DNA of 64,000 nucleotides from Hymenobacter sp. BRD128 (lineage in GTDB: Bacteria > Bacteroidota > Bacteroidia > Cytophagales > Hymenobacteraceae): positions 1,550,001 through 1,614,000 of the forward strand of contig NZ_CP053908.1 in assembly GCF_013256625.1 (NCBI RefSeq). The letters run 5' to 3'. A program made the position numbers and the translations under genes. Below the pieces are notes generated by a model. It was not told where the DNA came from and did not search any database. It saw only the letters and a program-made list of their open reading frames with translations. Of this stretch, positions 27,902 to 37,760 are shown in pieces. How positions within the stretch are numbered: the stretch's first letter is position 1; each line of letters opens with the position of its first letter.

Positions 27902-29200
27902 ATGCGTAAAAGCTACTTCCTGCTGCTTCTGGCTTTTTTGTCTGGGGGGCTACCCCTTGGTTTGCGCGCGCAAGTCAAGGCCCTGCATTTTGGAAAAGTT
28001 GTGGACGGCCGGGGTAAGGTATTCACCGACGCCATCGTGCTCGTGCGGGCCGACCGCATCGTGGCCGTTGGCCCGGCCAAAGACGTAGCTATTCCCTCTG
28101 ACGCTCAAATCCTCGACCTGCGGGCCTACACGGCCATTCCCGGCCTCATCGACGCGCACACGCACATGAGCTTTTATTGGGATAAAACGCCGGGCACCAC
28201 CCCCTGGGCGCAACTGGGTACCCTGGGGCCAGCCGTGACGGTGTTCCTGGCCCAGGAAAACGCCCGCAAGGCCCTGGCGACCGGCGTGACCACCGTGCGC
28301 GACTTGGGCTCGTTCGACAACATGGACTTCGCCTTGCGCGACCTCATAAATCGGGGCGCGATGGTGGGCCCGCGCATGTTCGTGGCCGGCAACGGCCTGC
28401 ACATCAGCAGTTCGCCCTATAAAGTCGGGGCCATTCCCGACGCCGGGCAGTGCGACGGGGTAGAGGCCGTGCAGCGCGTAGCCCGTCAGCAAATCGCCGC
28501 CGGGGCCGACTGGGTAAAGATGTATGGCTCGACCGGCAGCGACAAGGACGTCACCGGCTTCCAGACCTTCACCTACGAGGAGATGAAGGCTGCCGCCGAC
28601 GTGGCCCATTTTGCGGGCAAGCGCATTGCCATCCATTCCTACGGCCCCGACGGGGCCCGCGACGCGGTGCGGGCCGGCACCAATACCGTGGAGCATGCCA
28701 TCGATATCGACGACGCGACCCTGGCCCTGATGGCCAAAAAAGGGATTATCTACGTGCCCACCGTGGAGCACAACAAGTACTACATTGCTCACCGGGCCGA
28801 ATTTGGCTACGACACCACCGTGGTACGGGAACTGAATCAGTATGTGGCCCAGAACTTCGAAACCCTGAAGCGCGCCATCCGGGCCAAAGTAAAAATCGCT
28901 ATGGGCTCCGATGCCGTCTTCACCGGCTTCGGGGAGAATACGCGGGAGCTGGCCTGGTTTGTCAAAGCCGGCATGACGCCCGCGCAGGCCCTGCAAACCG
29001 CCACCACGACCGGCGCCGAGATGCTGGGCCAGGAAAAAAACCTGGGGGCCATCGCCCCCGGCTACCTGGCCGACCTGGTGGCCGTGGAGGGCGACCCCAC
29101 CACCGATATCAACGTGGTGATAAATCACGTTAAGTGGGTTATGAAGGCTGGCAAAGTCGGCTTCGATACGACCCCGCCCGCCGCTCCCGCTTCGCGCTGA
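27902..29200 (+). CDS. Secreted amidohydrolase family protein
   Basis: A 432-residue metal-dependent amidohydrolase with a signal peptide (ends LGLRAQ). Metal ligands are visible in DAHTHMSF, the lysine region WVKMYGS, AIHSYGPD, VEHAIDID and the aspartate in MGSDAVF; the C-terminal segment LGAIAPGYLADLVAVEGDP is typical. The family includes Xaa-Pro dipeptidase-like and imidazolonepropionase-like enzymes. The ATG at 27902 starts the signal peptide; a longer in-frame extension to 27662 would overlap the divergent gene. It is related in architecture to the amidohydrolase at 18277-19661. An adjacent iminopeptidase-like enzyme suggests peptide or amide breakdown, as inference only. Confidence 0.87.
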   Translation: MRKSYFLLLLAFLSGGLPLGLRAQVKALHFGKVVDGRGKVFTDAIVLVRADRIVAVGPAKDVAIPSDAQILDLRAYTAIPGLIDAHTHMSFYWDKTPGTTPWAQLGTLGPAVTVFLAQENARKALATGVTTVRDLGSFDNMDFALRDLINRGAMVGPRMFVAGNGLHISSSPYKVGAIPDAGQCDGVEAVQRVARQQIAAGADWVKMYGSTGSDKDVTGFQTFTYEEMKAAADVAHFAGKRIAIHSYGPDGARDAVRAGTNTVEHAIDIDDATLALMAKKGIIYVPTVEHNKYYIAHRAEFGYDTTVVRELNQYVAQNFETLKRAIRAKVKIAMGSDAVFTGFGENTRELAWFVKAGMTPAQALQTATTTGAEMLGQEKNLGAIAPGYLADLVAVEGDPTTDINVVINHVKWVMKAGKVGFDTTPPAAPASR

Positions 29201-29387
29201 AGCAAGCGGATACCCGGTTATGTAAGACGCCCGTTGTCCGCATTGGCGTACTGAAAAAGTCGCTTCAGGTGTGGCAGCCAGAAGGGTTGCCTGCCCCGGC
29301 CTGCTGGAGCAGGGCGGCCAGCCAACCTTTTCCCGAGGTAACCATCTTTGGCTTCCCTATCCCCGTACCCTTTGCGCGCTACGCCTC

Positions 29388-30272
29388 ATGAACTTCTCCC
29401 GTGGACTGACCGCCTTTTTACTGCTGGGAGTGCTGGGGGCCACGCCCCCGGCGGAGAAACACCAGCCCATCCCGGCCGAAATACTTCTCTGGCCCCACGG
29501 GGCGCCCGGGCCCAAAGGCGACGGCCGGCCGGATGTGGCGCGCCTCACCGACCAGGGCGAGCGGGTCGTGACCCACGTCCAGCAGCCCTCCCTCACGCCC
29601 TTTCTACCAGCGGCGACGAAAAGCACGGGGGTAGCCGTGCTCATTATGCCCGGTGGGGGCCACAGCGAGCTTTGGATGAGTCACGAAGGCTACAATCCGG
29701 CCGAATGGTTCGCGGCGCAGGGCATTGCGGCTTTCGTGGTGAAGTACCGCCTGGCGAAAGAAGCAAATTCTCCCTACAAGGTCGACCAGGATGCACTCGG
29801 CGATGTGCAGCGGGCACTGCGGCTGGTAAAAAGCCGCGCCGCCGAGTGGCACCTCGATACGGCCAAGGTAGGCGTATTGGGTTTTTCGGCCGGTGGTGAG
29901 CTGGCGGGCCTCGACGCTATGCGCTTCGTACCAGCCGACCCGTACGCCCCCGACCCGGTAGACCGGTTCAGCGACCGGCCGGCCTTTCAGGTTCTGCTAT
30001 ATCCAGGCAATATCAGCCGGCTGGAAGTTAGCCGCCGCTCGCCCCCGGTATTCATCGCCGGCGGCTACCACGACCGGCCCGACATCGCGGAAGGGATGGC
30101 CCAGCTCTACCTGAAGTACCAGCAGGCCCGGGTGTCCGCCGAGCTGCACATTTATGCCGGGGTCGGCCACGGCTTTGGCCTACGCGCTACCAACGAAGGG
30201 GCCGTCGCCGACTGGCCGCGGCAACTAGTGCTTTGGCTGCAAGAAACCGGCTTTGTAAAAAAGCGCGGGTAA
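29388..30272 (+). CDS. Secreted alpha/beta hydrolase (acetyl-esterase-like)
   Basis: A 294-residue exported hydrolase of the dienelactone/acetyl-xylan-esterase-like group. After a short signal peptide come LIMPGGGHSELW (oxyanion hole), the nucleophile serine in GFSAGGELAG, the aspartate region FIAGGYHDRPD and the histidine in GVGHGFGLR. Members remove acetyl or other acyl groups from sugars; the substrate is not shown here. Start at the ATG 29388 is preferred since upstream in-frame sequence looks non-coding. Follows the amidohydrolase by 187 bases on the same strand. Confidence 0.85.
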   Translation: MNFSRGLTAFLLLGVLGATPPAEKHQPIPAEILLWPHGAPGPKGDGRPDVARLTDQGERVVTHVQQPSLTPFLPAATKSTGVAVLIMPGGGHSELWMSHEGYNPAEWFAAQGIAAFVVKYRLAKEANSPYKVDQDALGDVQRALRLVKSRAAEWHLDTAKVGVLGFSAGGELAGLDAMRFVPADPYAPDPVDRFSDRPAFQVLLYPGNISRLEVSRRSPPVFIAGGYHDRPDIAEGMAQLYLKYQQARVSAELHIYAGVGHGFGLRATNEGAVADWPRQLVLWLQETGFVKKRG

Positions 30273-30357
30273 TCGGCTACTACACCACTACTGTGCTCGG
30301 CTAACCAGCCCATCGTCTTGCTCCTGCCTTGGCTAGCCCGAATAGAGCTATGCTGCT

Positions 30358-30520
30358 ATCCACGAGGCCACCGGCATCCCGGTGAGGGTATGCCCCAACC
30401 TGCTCATCGACAGTTTCAAGCACCAGCGCGGGGCCTCGTCGCCTTAAAACCACCAGCTGCTGCGACCTTGCACAGTTCCTCGAACCGGTAAATAAGTACG
30501 GCTACGACCGCCTGGGCTTT
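30358..30520 (+). pseudogene. PD-(D/E)XK nuclease-like fragment, copy 2 (decayed)
   Basis: Reads HEATGIPVRVCPNLLIDS, then after a frame change LVALKTT...DLAQFL...KYGYDR, clearly the same segment as copy 1 at 26290-26559; over the best stretch the DNA differs at only about 7 of 54 positions. The core DFK motif has become ALK, so the copy is dead. It ends about 160 bases before the IS3-family element. Confidence 0.55.
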
Positions 30521-30578
30521 ACGGCATATACTTCTCTATACCGCGCCTGGACAGCAGTTCTGGTAGTAGCTTTCGGGT

Positions 30579-30704
30579 GTGAAGCAAATTCTACTCGCTG
30601 CTATGTTGCTTATTAGCTTTACTGGCTGTAAATCAAGTAGTAATTCAGTTCTGACCTACTTCCATTTTCTAGACCGCTTGAAAGTAGGGCATCAGGCGTT
30701 CTAA
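30579..30704 (+). pseudogene. Lipoprotein leader fragment cut by an IS element
   Basis: From a GTG at 30579 the frame encodes KQILLAAMLLISFTGCKSSS, a convincing lipoprotein signal peptide with lipobox FTGC, then about 20 further codons before running into the IS at 30679. Across the element the frame soon meets a stop, so the original gene is not recoverable from the window. Possibly the 5' end of a small lipoprotein gene. Confidence 0.35.
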
Positions 30705-31549
30705 AGCTCGACAGTAAGGGCCGTAGCCATCACCTCGTCGGGCGTTAAATTTTGCAGGGAACTGTGCGGCCGGAAGCTATTGTATTCCTGCCGCCAACGT
30801 TCAATTTTTTTTCTGGGCGTCGGTCAGTGACAAAAACCAGTGCGTGTGCAGACATTCGTCCCGAAAGCTGCCGTTAATCGATTCACTATACGGGTTATCA
30901 GTGGGTTTGCCCGGTCGGGAGAAATCGAGCGTGACCTGCTGGTCGTAGGCCCAGCGGTCTAACGCCTTGCTGATGAACTCACTGCCATTATCGACCTGAA
31001 TACGGGTAGGCACCACGCCAAGCTCCTGCTGCAGACGCGTCATGACCGCTACGACGTCTTCGCCTTTCAGCGATTGCCCGACGTGAATGCCCAGGCACTG
31101 GCGGCTAAAATTGTCGACTATCGTTAAGGCCCGGATTTTACGCCCATCGAATAGATTGTCAGCTACGAAGTCCATGCTCCAGCTCTGATGCGGCTGCGTC
31201 AACGCCAGGCGTTCTAACCGGTATTCGGCCGCCCGATTGCGTCGCGGCCGCTTGCTACGTAAGTTCAAGCCTTCTAAGCAGTAAAGTCGATGCACCCGCT
31301 TATAATTATCGGGCCAGCCCTCGAGGCGAAGGAACGTTTGCAGCCGGCGACAGCCGTAGCGCACCCGCACCTGAGCCAACTCGCATAAACGATGACGTAG
31401 CACCGTGTCATCCCGACCATGCGCTTTGTACGACCAGCTAGAACGCTGTAACACGACGAGTTGACAATCTCGACGGGCCGAGATATGATAGGCGTAGATG
31501 AAGTGTTGAGCCGCATGCCGACGCTACACGGGCTTCAAAGCTTTTTTTT
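30701..31549 (-). pseudogene. IS3-family transposase OrfB (interrupted)
   Basis: The DDE integrase domain read after -1 slippage at the A8 run. Catalytic residues are present: Asp in SWSMDFVADN, Asp in VDNGSEFIS and Glu in NPYSESINGSF. Two lesions are visible: a TAG codon at 31524-31526, where the relic at 59.7 kb has CAG, and a second A8 run (T8 at 30805-30812) that shifts the frame before the last 35 codons; seven A would keep it open to the TAG at 30701. The long open stretch (30801-31454) retains the catalytic core. Confidence 0.75.
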
Positions 31550-31801
31550 GAGCACGTCCTGCAGCATCTGCTTATCGAGACTCAGGTCAGCCACTAACTG
31601 TTTAAGCTGCTGATTTTCCTCTTCCAACTGCTTGAGCCGTCGCAGTTCGGGCACGCCCAGGCCGCCGTATTTTTTCTTCCACTTGTAATACGTGGCTTCG
31701 CTGATGCCCATTTTGCGGCACACCTCCGCCACGGTGATGCCTGTGTCGGCGGGACGCAAGGCGAACATGATTTGGGCCTCGGTAAACGTGGTCTTTTTCA
31801 T
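31535..31801 (-). CDS. IS3-family transposase OrfA
   Basis: An 88-residue helix-turn-helix protein (FTEAQIMFALRPADTG, VAEVCRKMGISEATYYKWKK) with a leucine-zipper C-terminus (LKQLEEENQQLKQLVADL), ending in KKKL at the slippery A8 run. OrfA binds the element's ends and, fused to OrfB by programmed -1 frameshifting, forms the transposase. Confidence 0.88.
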   Translation of the reverse strand: MKKTTFTEAQIMFALRPADTGITVAEVCRKMGISEATYYKWKKKYGGLGVPELRRLKQLEEENQQLKQLVADLSLDKQMLQDVLKKKL

Positions 31802-32111
31802 GGCAATTGTCTCTTGGTTTTAAGGTACGACAAGTGCCTGATTTCTCTACTTTAGCTCGGCCTAGTTTATCGGGAGCAGGTCATGCCATAGGCAGCGTGG
31901 GGGAAAAGCACCCGGCAACCGGCTACGCTAAGGGAAGTGGGCAGCGGGAGGCGCCGCGCAACCTAGCAGCTGACTAAGGAGACTCGCACTCCCGAGTCGG
32001 GGGCGACCTACCTGGGGGTGACCAGGTAGCAGAAGCCCGTGATTGGTACGCGATTTGACTAAGGCGGGGCAGTACTTGCCCAAGCTAATCCCTGCTGGCG
32101 CTTCGCTTTTC

Positions 32112-32801
32112 ATGCTCTATCTCCGTATCGTTCGCCCCGCCTGCGCCCGCCCCTGGCTGGTCTGGCTCGCCTTTTTTGCCTTGGCGCTCCCGCTGCAAGC
32201 TGCCTGCGCGGCTGAGTGGAAGCTAGAAACCGATAAGGACGGCATTCAGGTGTACTCGCGCCTGCAAGCGGACAGTCGCTTCAAGGAAATCAAGGTGCAG
32301 TGCGAAATGCCCGGCACCCTGGAGCAGCTCGTGGCGCTCTACTCGGATGTAGCCAATTATCCCCACGTGATTAGCAACACGCGGTCTGCCTATCTGCTGC
32401 GTACGGTAAATGAAACGGAGTTTTTCTATTACCTGGAAACCCAGATGCCGGCGCTGGTGGCCAACCGCGATGTCATGATGCGCCTGCAGTTTGCCTACGC
32501 GCCCCCCACCCACGTGCTGCGCATCACCACCTCGGCGGTGGACGGCCTGGTTCCCCCGCAGCCAGGGCGAGTTAGGATTCCGTACTGGTCCGGCGAATGG
32601 CAGGTGTGGGCCCTGTCCGCTACGCGCTTGCGCATCAGCTATTGTTTCCGGGTAGACCCGGGCGGGGAGCTCCCGGCGCGGCTGGTAAATCGCCTGGCGC
32701 CGGTCGCCCCGTACCAATCGTTTTTGCAACTGCGCAAAAGCCTGCAGCTGCCGCGCTACCAGGGGCACCACTATGCCTTTTTAACGCCGGCCAATACTTA
32801 G
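32112..32801 (+). CDS. Secreted START-domain (lipid-binding) protein
   Basis: A 229-residue protein with a signal peptide (ends CAAE) and a START/polyketide-cyclase-like domain, seen in DKDGIQVYSRLQADSRFKE, LVALYSDVANYPHVISN and MPALVANRDVMMRLQF. Stand-alone bacterial START proteins bind hydrophobic ligands in a helix-grip pocket; the signal places it in the periplasm. I chose the ATG at 32112 because it precedes the hydrophobic leader. A strong terminator follows, and the next gene converges, so it is monocistronic. Confidence 0.8.
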   Translation: MLYLRIVRPACARPWLVWLAFFALALPLQAACAAEWKLETDKDGIQVYSRLQADSRFKEIKVQCEMPGTLEQLVALYSDVANYPHVISNTRSAYLLRTVNETEFFYYLETQMPALVANRDVMMRLQFAYAPPTHVLRITTSAVDGLVPPQPGRVRIPYWSGEWQVWALSATRLRISYCFRVDPGGELPARLVNRLAPVAPYQSFLQLRKSLQLPRYQGHHYAFLTPANT

Positions 32802-32870
32802 CTAGCAGCTAGAGTCGCCGCCGGGCACGTGCCGGGGGTTAGCGTACGGTAAATAGTCCAGTGAAAACTT

Positions 32871-32915
32871 AACAAACCGGCCTCCGCGCACTGCGCGGAG
32901 GTCGGTTTGTTTTTG
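32871..32915. terminator. Strong bidirectional terminator
   Basis: AACAAACCGGCCTCCGCGC pairs with GCGCGGAGGTCGGTTTGTT at 18 of 19 positions around a 2-3 base loop, followed by five T. It lies between the convergent START-domain and acetamidase genes and can serve both. Confidence 0.9.
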
Positions 32916-32941
32916 GAGGGTATCGTCTCTCACTTGCAAGG

Positions 32942-34014
32942 CTACTTGCGCGCGGCGGTAAACAGGCTTTTCGGCAAAATGGCGTGCACCCCCTTCGAGC
33001 CATCTACCAGCTCGGTCACGTGCAGGTCCACGGCCACGCTGGCGAGCATGTAGGCGTCATCGCGGGTCAGGTGCTTTTCGCGCACCAGAAAGTCAATCAT
33101 GTTGCGCGTGGCCAGGCTCACGGCTTCGTTCAGGTCTTCGTTAAAGCCCATCGTAATGTAGGCAGTGGGCGTTTCGGCCTCCGGCCAGTTCAGGTGTTGG
33201 CCTTTGTGCACAATAAACTGAAAAGTGCCCACCAAGGAGGTTTCCAGCGCTTTCAGGTCTACTTCCCCATCGCCCTGCGCCGCGTGCCCGTCACCCGCCG
33301 AAAACAAGGCGCCCGGCACGTGCACCGGAATAAAGAGGGTAGTGCCCGCCACCATTTCCTTGTTGTCAATGTTGCCGGCATGAATCCAGGGCGGGTACGA
33401 GCTGATGCGGCCCGAAACATCGGGGGGGCGACGCCCATACTGCCAAAAAACGGGCGCAGCGGCACTTCAATGCCAGGGGCAAACTGGGCCACCTGGCGCT
33501 TCAAATCCAGCGGCACAATGCGCATGCGGGCGTAGGGAAAGTCATCGGGTAGGGCACCGTGGCCGGGCGTAAACGCATTATACGCGTACGGAACGGCTAG
33601 CTTCACTTCCTGAATCCGCACCTCGAGCATGTCGCCCGGCATAGCGCCTTCTACGTAAACCGGACCGGTCAGAATGTGGATGCCCGGCCCTTTGTCCGTC
33701 ACCTGCTGGGTAATGGCCCGCAGCTCGGGCTGCACCTGCGCCGGCGGCAGGCCGGCTTCTTCCAGCAGGGCGGGCGTGCAGGCTACCAGCGTCTGCATCT
33801 GCACCACCTCGCCCGACTTAATCCGCAGATGAGGCGTCGCCGTGGCATCGTAGTAGCCCCAGGTCACGGTTTGGGGAGTGGCCAGCAGCTGATGCACAAC
33901 CGGCGGGGCTGGCTTCGGCGGAGAAGCGTGCGGGCCACGGGCACTAAAGCTCACCCCGGAAAGGGCCGCCAAGGCCAGCAGGAGGGTACTTCTGCCAAGC
34001 AGTGATTTTTTCAT
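32942..34014 (-). pseudogene. Secreted acetamidase/formamidase family protein (frameshifted)
   Basis: An FmdA/AmdA-type amidase that would release ammonia from small amides. It has a signal peptide and the family segments GPGIHILTGPVYVEGAMPGD, IPLRPFFGSMGVAPP-like GSMGV, PVHVPGALFSAGDGHAAQGDGE (split by me: GALFSAGDGHAAQGDGE) and VDLHVTELVDGSKGVHAILP. The frame breaks at the C7 run (plus-strand G7 33422-33428). Adding one C reads VAPPDVSGRISSYPPWIHAG and gives about 358 residues with the conserved GDGHAAQGDGE intact. It begins 36 bases after the corrected end of the DUF5686 gene on the same strand. Confidence 0.85.
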
Positions 34015-34049
34015 GACTAGGTAGTAGTGAGAAAAAAAAGGCAAGCAGT

Positions 34050-36666
34050 TTATAAACGGAACTGCACGGTGAATTTGACGCCGAAGTTGTGGGCGCCGGG
34101 CAAGTCGCGGTACGTAAGCCGATGCAAAAAGTCGACCCGCACGAACTTGAAGATATTTTCCACCCCGTACCCCACCTCGGCATAGGGCAAGGCGCCCAGC
34201 GCTTGAAACCGGGCCAGCGGGTTGCCGTTCGCGTCGGTGGGGGCAGCAGGTTCTGGTTGATGGTCGAGAGGCCACCGTAGAGCACATTGGCCGAGCCTAC
34301 CAGGCGCCAGTCGAGCCGCCGCAGGCCCGGAATAGCATTCACCAATAGGCCCTCGAAATGCTGGTCGAGCCGCAAGGCCACGGAATGGTCGGTGACAAAC
34401 TCAAAGTAACGCATCAGGTTGAAAGCGTTCACATTGAGGAAGGGCGTTTCGTTGCCGAGCGGAATCTTCAGCACCGGGTAGGGCAAGGGGCTCGGGATGT
34501 AGCTGCCCTCCAGGCGGTAGTTGAGCCGGCCCAGCTGACCCGTGCTCAGGCTCTGGGTCACCAGCAGGTTAAACTTGTGGTATTCAAAAGTGGAGTTGAG
34601 AAGGTTATCGAAGCCCAGCGTGTAGCGGAACGTGAACACCGGCCAGTGCCTGGTGCCGATGGCCCGGCGCGCCAGTTCACTCTGCACCTGATTTTCGTCG
34701 CGGGCGTAGCGCGACTCCAGCACGATTTCCGACAGATTGAAGTTACTGCCCAGCTGCACGTTGGGGTCAAACGGGTTATCGGTATTGGTATAGAAAGCGA
34801 AGTTGTGCAGCGGCTGAATGCGCTGGTAGCGTAGAAGGACACTCTGGGTAAAGCCGTGAAACAGGTCGCGCTGCGCGCTCAAGGTCAGCAAGTCGCGCAG
34901 CACCGGCCGGCCCTGGCGGAAGCGGCCCCAGCGCGAGGCCGCCACAAACAGGTTGTTGCCCGGTAAAAAATCGTTGTCGAGCAGCGCCACCTGCTCCACC
35001 TCGTGCCGGTACTCGGCCCCCAGCACGGTCCAGTGCCGACGCTCGGCGATAAAGCTGGTTTTCAGGCCGTATTTCCAGCGCTGGTCGAGTGTGCCATAAG
35101 CCACGTAGCCCTGCGTGAGCCACCGCTTGCTGATGTCGGGCGTGGTACGGAAGCCAAAGCGAAAGCGGCTGCCCTCGAAATTGTTGTGGGCATAGGTGTT
35201 TATAAGGGGTCCCAGGTCGAACTTGCCCACCCGCTTGTAGCCGTTCACGAATAGCTCCACCCAGTCGAGCACGTTGCGCACCGAGGGCAATTGCTTGGCC
35301 GAGTCGAGCACGGCAAACGTCTGGCGCTCATTCAGGCTCAGCGTATCCGGCCGGTGCTGGTCGAAGTAGCCTAGCCCGCGCGCCCCGGTGCTGTCGCCGG
35401 CCAGCGCGCCCAACAGCCCCCCCGCCGGACTGGCGTCGGCCGTCGAGGCGACGTTTTCCGACACGTCGTAGAAGCTGCCGGGGTGGGGCTGGTTGCGCAC
35501 GAAGCCCGAGTTGACGGTTGTGAAGCGCACCCGCATGGCGGCCTGCCCCTGGTAAGGCTTCACCCCAAATACGAGCCGGGTGCGGGCCGGCAGGCCGGGC
35601 CCGTCGGCCGGCGGGGTCAGGTCTTCGAAGAGGCGCAGGTCGGTGATGAAGTTGATGTTGGCTTCCGGGCTGGCCACTACGTCGATGCGGCGCAGGGCGT
35701 AAGTGCCGGCCGTAATCCAGATGGTTCCCTTGAAGGCCAGGTCGTGGCTGCGCTTGGGCGTCACGCCGATTTTGTAGCACCAGTCCCGGCCGATAAACAC
35801 CGAATCCTGCAGCTCGTAGTCGTAGGTGGTACGCCCCCCTCGGCGATGGGCGAGATAAAATCCTTGCTGAGCAGATTTTGCCAGTTGGGATAAAAGTCGA
35901 AAGTTTGCAGATTGCCGCCCAATAGCTGGGCCAGCACCGAGCCCTCGCGGGGGCCTACCCCCCGCAGCTGGCGGTGCCGGATGTCTTCGCGCCGGCGGGA
36001 GGATGCGTACTGCTGGTACACCCGCGAGCCTACTTCGGCGGCAAATACCGGCAGTGGAGCGTCGGGGTCGGCCGCCGCCGCCGCCCCGCGGCGCACGGCC
36101 AGGGCCCGAATATCCTGCACCACCTTGCGCTTGGCTAGCCCTTTGGGAATGTCGGCCAGGGCCACCTCGGTGCGATTGTAGGAATCAAACTCGGCGGCGG
36201 TCAGTGCGCTGCGTTCATTCTGGGGTTTGTGTTTCTGTACTTCGCGCAAAATGCGGAAAGCCGGATTCTCGGGCTGACGCGAGCTGACCACTACCTCACC
36301 CAGGGCCACGCCCCCGCCCGCCTTCAGGCGCAACAGCACGGTCTGGGCGGCCTCCGCCGTGAGGGCGCGGCGGCCCACCACAAAGCCCAAGGCCGAGGCG
36401 GCGATGGAATCGGCCGTGCCCGCTACCACCAGCCGAAACTTGCCTGCCAGGTCGGCCGTGACGCCGGCCGCCGTATGGGGTATAAAAACCGAGGCGAAGG
36501 GCACGGGCTCCCCGGTTGCCGCCTCCACTACCTGGCCACTCACTACGCGCTGGGCCCGGCTCAAACCGGGAAGGCCCAGCAGGACGAGGAAAAACAACGT
36601 CAAGCCGCGGCCGGGCCACAGGCGGGGCCGCAACGTAGACGAGGCACTGAAAGAAAATAGAAACAT
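34050..36666 (-). pseudogene. DUF5686 / carboxypeptidase-regulatory-like outer-membrane protein (two frameshifts)
   Basis: A Bacteroidota-specific outer-membrane protein: signal peptide (ends LSRAQ), carboxypeptidase-regulatory-like domain (VSGQVVEAATGEPVPFASV) and the long DUF5686 region predicted to form a beta-barrel. Two breaks exist: the C6 run 35834-35839 and the G5 run 34239-34243 (plus strand). One added base at each joins AEGGRTTYDYELQDS and LLPPTDANGNPLARF, extends the protein through VGYGVENIFK to FTVQFRL, and moves the stop to 34050. The restored length is about 870 residues, usual for the family. Function of DUF5686 is not established. The acetamidase gene follows closely. Confidence 0.82.
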
Positions 36667-36854
36667 ACCAGGATATTGCCTTTACCCCGCAGTGCGACCC
36701 AGTGAGGCTAGCGCTGGTCGCTGGGGAGTGACCCTTACGCAGCTCCGGACTTTACGGCTGAAAGCTTTCTGCCCATTGCGCGGACCTGGTAAAGGGAAAA
36801 CGGTCTCTTCCCGCTAAACGCGACCCGCGCGGGGATAAGTTGGCAGCCGGCTGA

Positions 36855-37610
36855 TTAGACCGCCGTCGGCTCGGCAGCCTGAGCCTGCTGGCGAGTCAGC
36901 CAGATTACGAGCCCGACAATAGCTACTAGAAAAATGCCGCTGATTAGCTGGGCGCTTATCCCCAGCCCGCCATCTTTAGGGGGCTGCGTGAGCAGGTCGC
37001 CCAGCGAGGCGCCCAGGGGGCGCGTCAGAATGTAGGCCGTCCAGAATGCTACCACCGCATTCAGGTGCAGGAAGCGGTAAGCCAAGAAAGTGAGGGCAAT
37101 GATACCCCCAAACAGCAGCGCCGAGAGCGGGTAGCCCAGTCCCAGGCTTTCCCCAATCAGGTCACCGGCCGAGGTGCCCAGGGCAAACGTGCACAAAATA
37201 GCCGCCCAGTAAAACAGCTCGCGCCGGGTAGTCTGAATGCTGTGCACTGACAGGGTGCGCTCACTCGCGTACCATAGGCCAAAAACCACTACCAGTGCCA
37301 CCCCGAAAATGAGTGAGGTCGTTTGCAGGCTCACGCCCATATTATCGACCAGGTTATCGGAGATGAGCGTGCCCATCACGCTAATGAACACGACCACCGT
37401 CCAGTAAAGGGCGGGCACGTAGCGGCGTGCCCGCAGCTGCGCCGCTAAGGCTACCACCAGCAGGCCGGCCATAATATAGGAGGTGACGGTTAGCCCCAGC
37501 TTCAGATTGACGGACAAAAAATCGGCGGCCGTTTCGCCCACGGTCGTGGCCATAATCTTGATTACCCAGAAAACCAGCGTTACGGCAGGCACTTTGTTTA
37601 AGCTATTCAT
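36855..37610 (-). CDS. COG4705-type polytopic membrane protein
   Basis: A 251-residue integral membrane protein with seven to eight helices. A motif is repeated three times with variation: KIMATTVGETAADFLS, FALGTSAGDLIGE and RPLGASLGDLLTQP. That pattern is characteristic of the uncharacterised COG4705 family. The evenly placed Gly-x-x-x-x-Asp motifs in membrane helices suggest an internal repeat and perhaps an ion or solute path, which is inference. No operon partner; about 150 bases separate it from the PepSY-like gene upstream. Confidence 0.8.
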   Translation of the reverse strand: MNSLNKVPAVTLVFWVIKIMATTVGETAADFLSVNLKLGLTVTSYIMAGLLVVALAAQLRARRYVPALYWTVVVFISVMGTLISDNLVDNMGVSLQTTSLIFGVALVVVFGLWYASERTLSVHSIQTTRRELFYWAAILCTFALGTSAGDLIGESLGLGYPLSALLFGGIIALTFLAYRFLHLNAVVAFWTAYILTRPLGASLGDLLTQPPKDGGLGISAQLISGIFLVAIVGLVIWLTRQQAQAAEPTAV

Positions 37611-37760
37611 CGTGTAGGAACCGTAAGGCCGATAAAGTGAGGGCGAGTTGACGCTGGTTATTCGACATGGGCCAATGGGCCAATAGCAACCAACCGGACT
37701 GCCTACCCCGGCGGGTAAGTAATCCGGGTGGTTAAACGCTGACTGAACCGGGGTGGACGA

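Larger units (their letters stand above)
30679..31854 (-). mobile_element. IS3-family insertion sequence (about 1.18 kb), probably inactive
   Basis: Terminal inverted repeats TGAAAGTAGGGCATCAGGC (left) and, reversed, TAAAGTAGAGAAATCAGGC (right), flanked by a 3-bp direct repeat GCT at 30676-30678 and 31855-31857, the target duplication expected for IS3. It holds orfA and orfB on the minus strand with the classic A8 slippery run between them (T8 at 31542-31549 on the plus strand). orfB carries an in-frame amber codon and a frameshift, so it cannot make a full transposase as written. A diverged relic of the same IS type lies at 59527-59798. Confidence 0.8.

Noticed and set aside
27950..29128. 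Long antisense frame opposite the amidohydrolase
   Set aside because: Gly/His/Val-rich translation without family signature; the plus-strand amidohydrolase has all its metal ligands.
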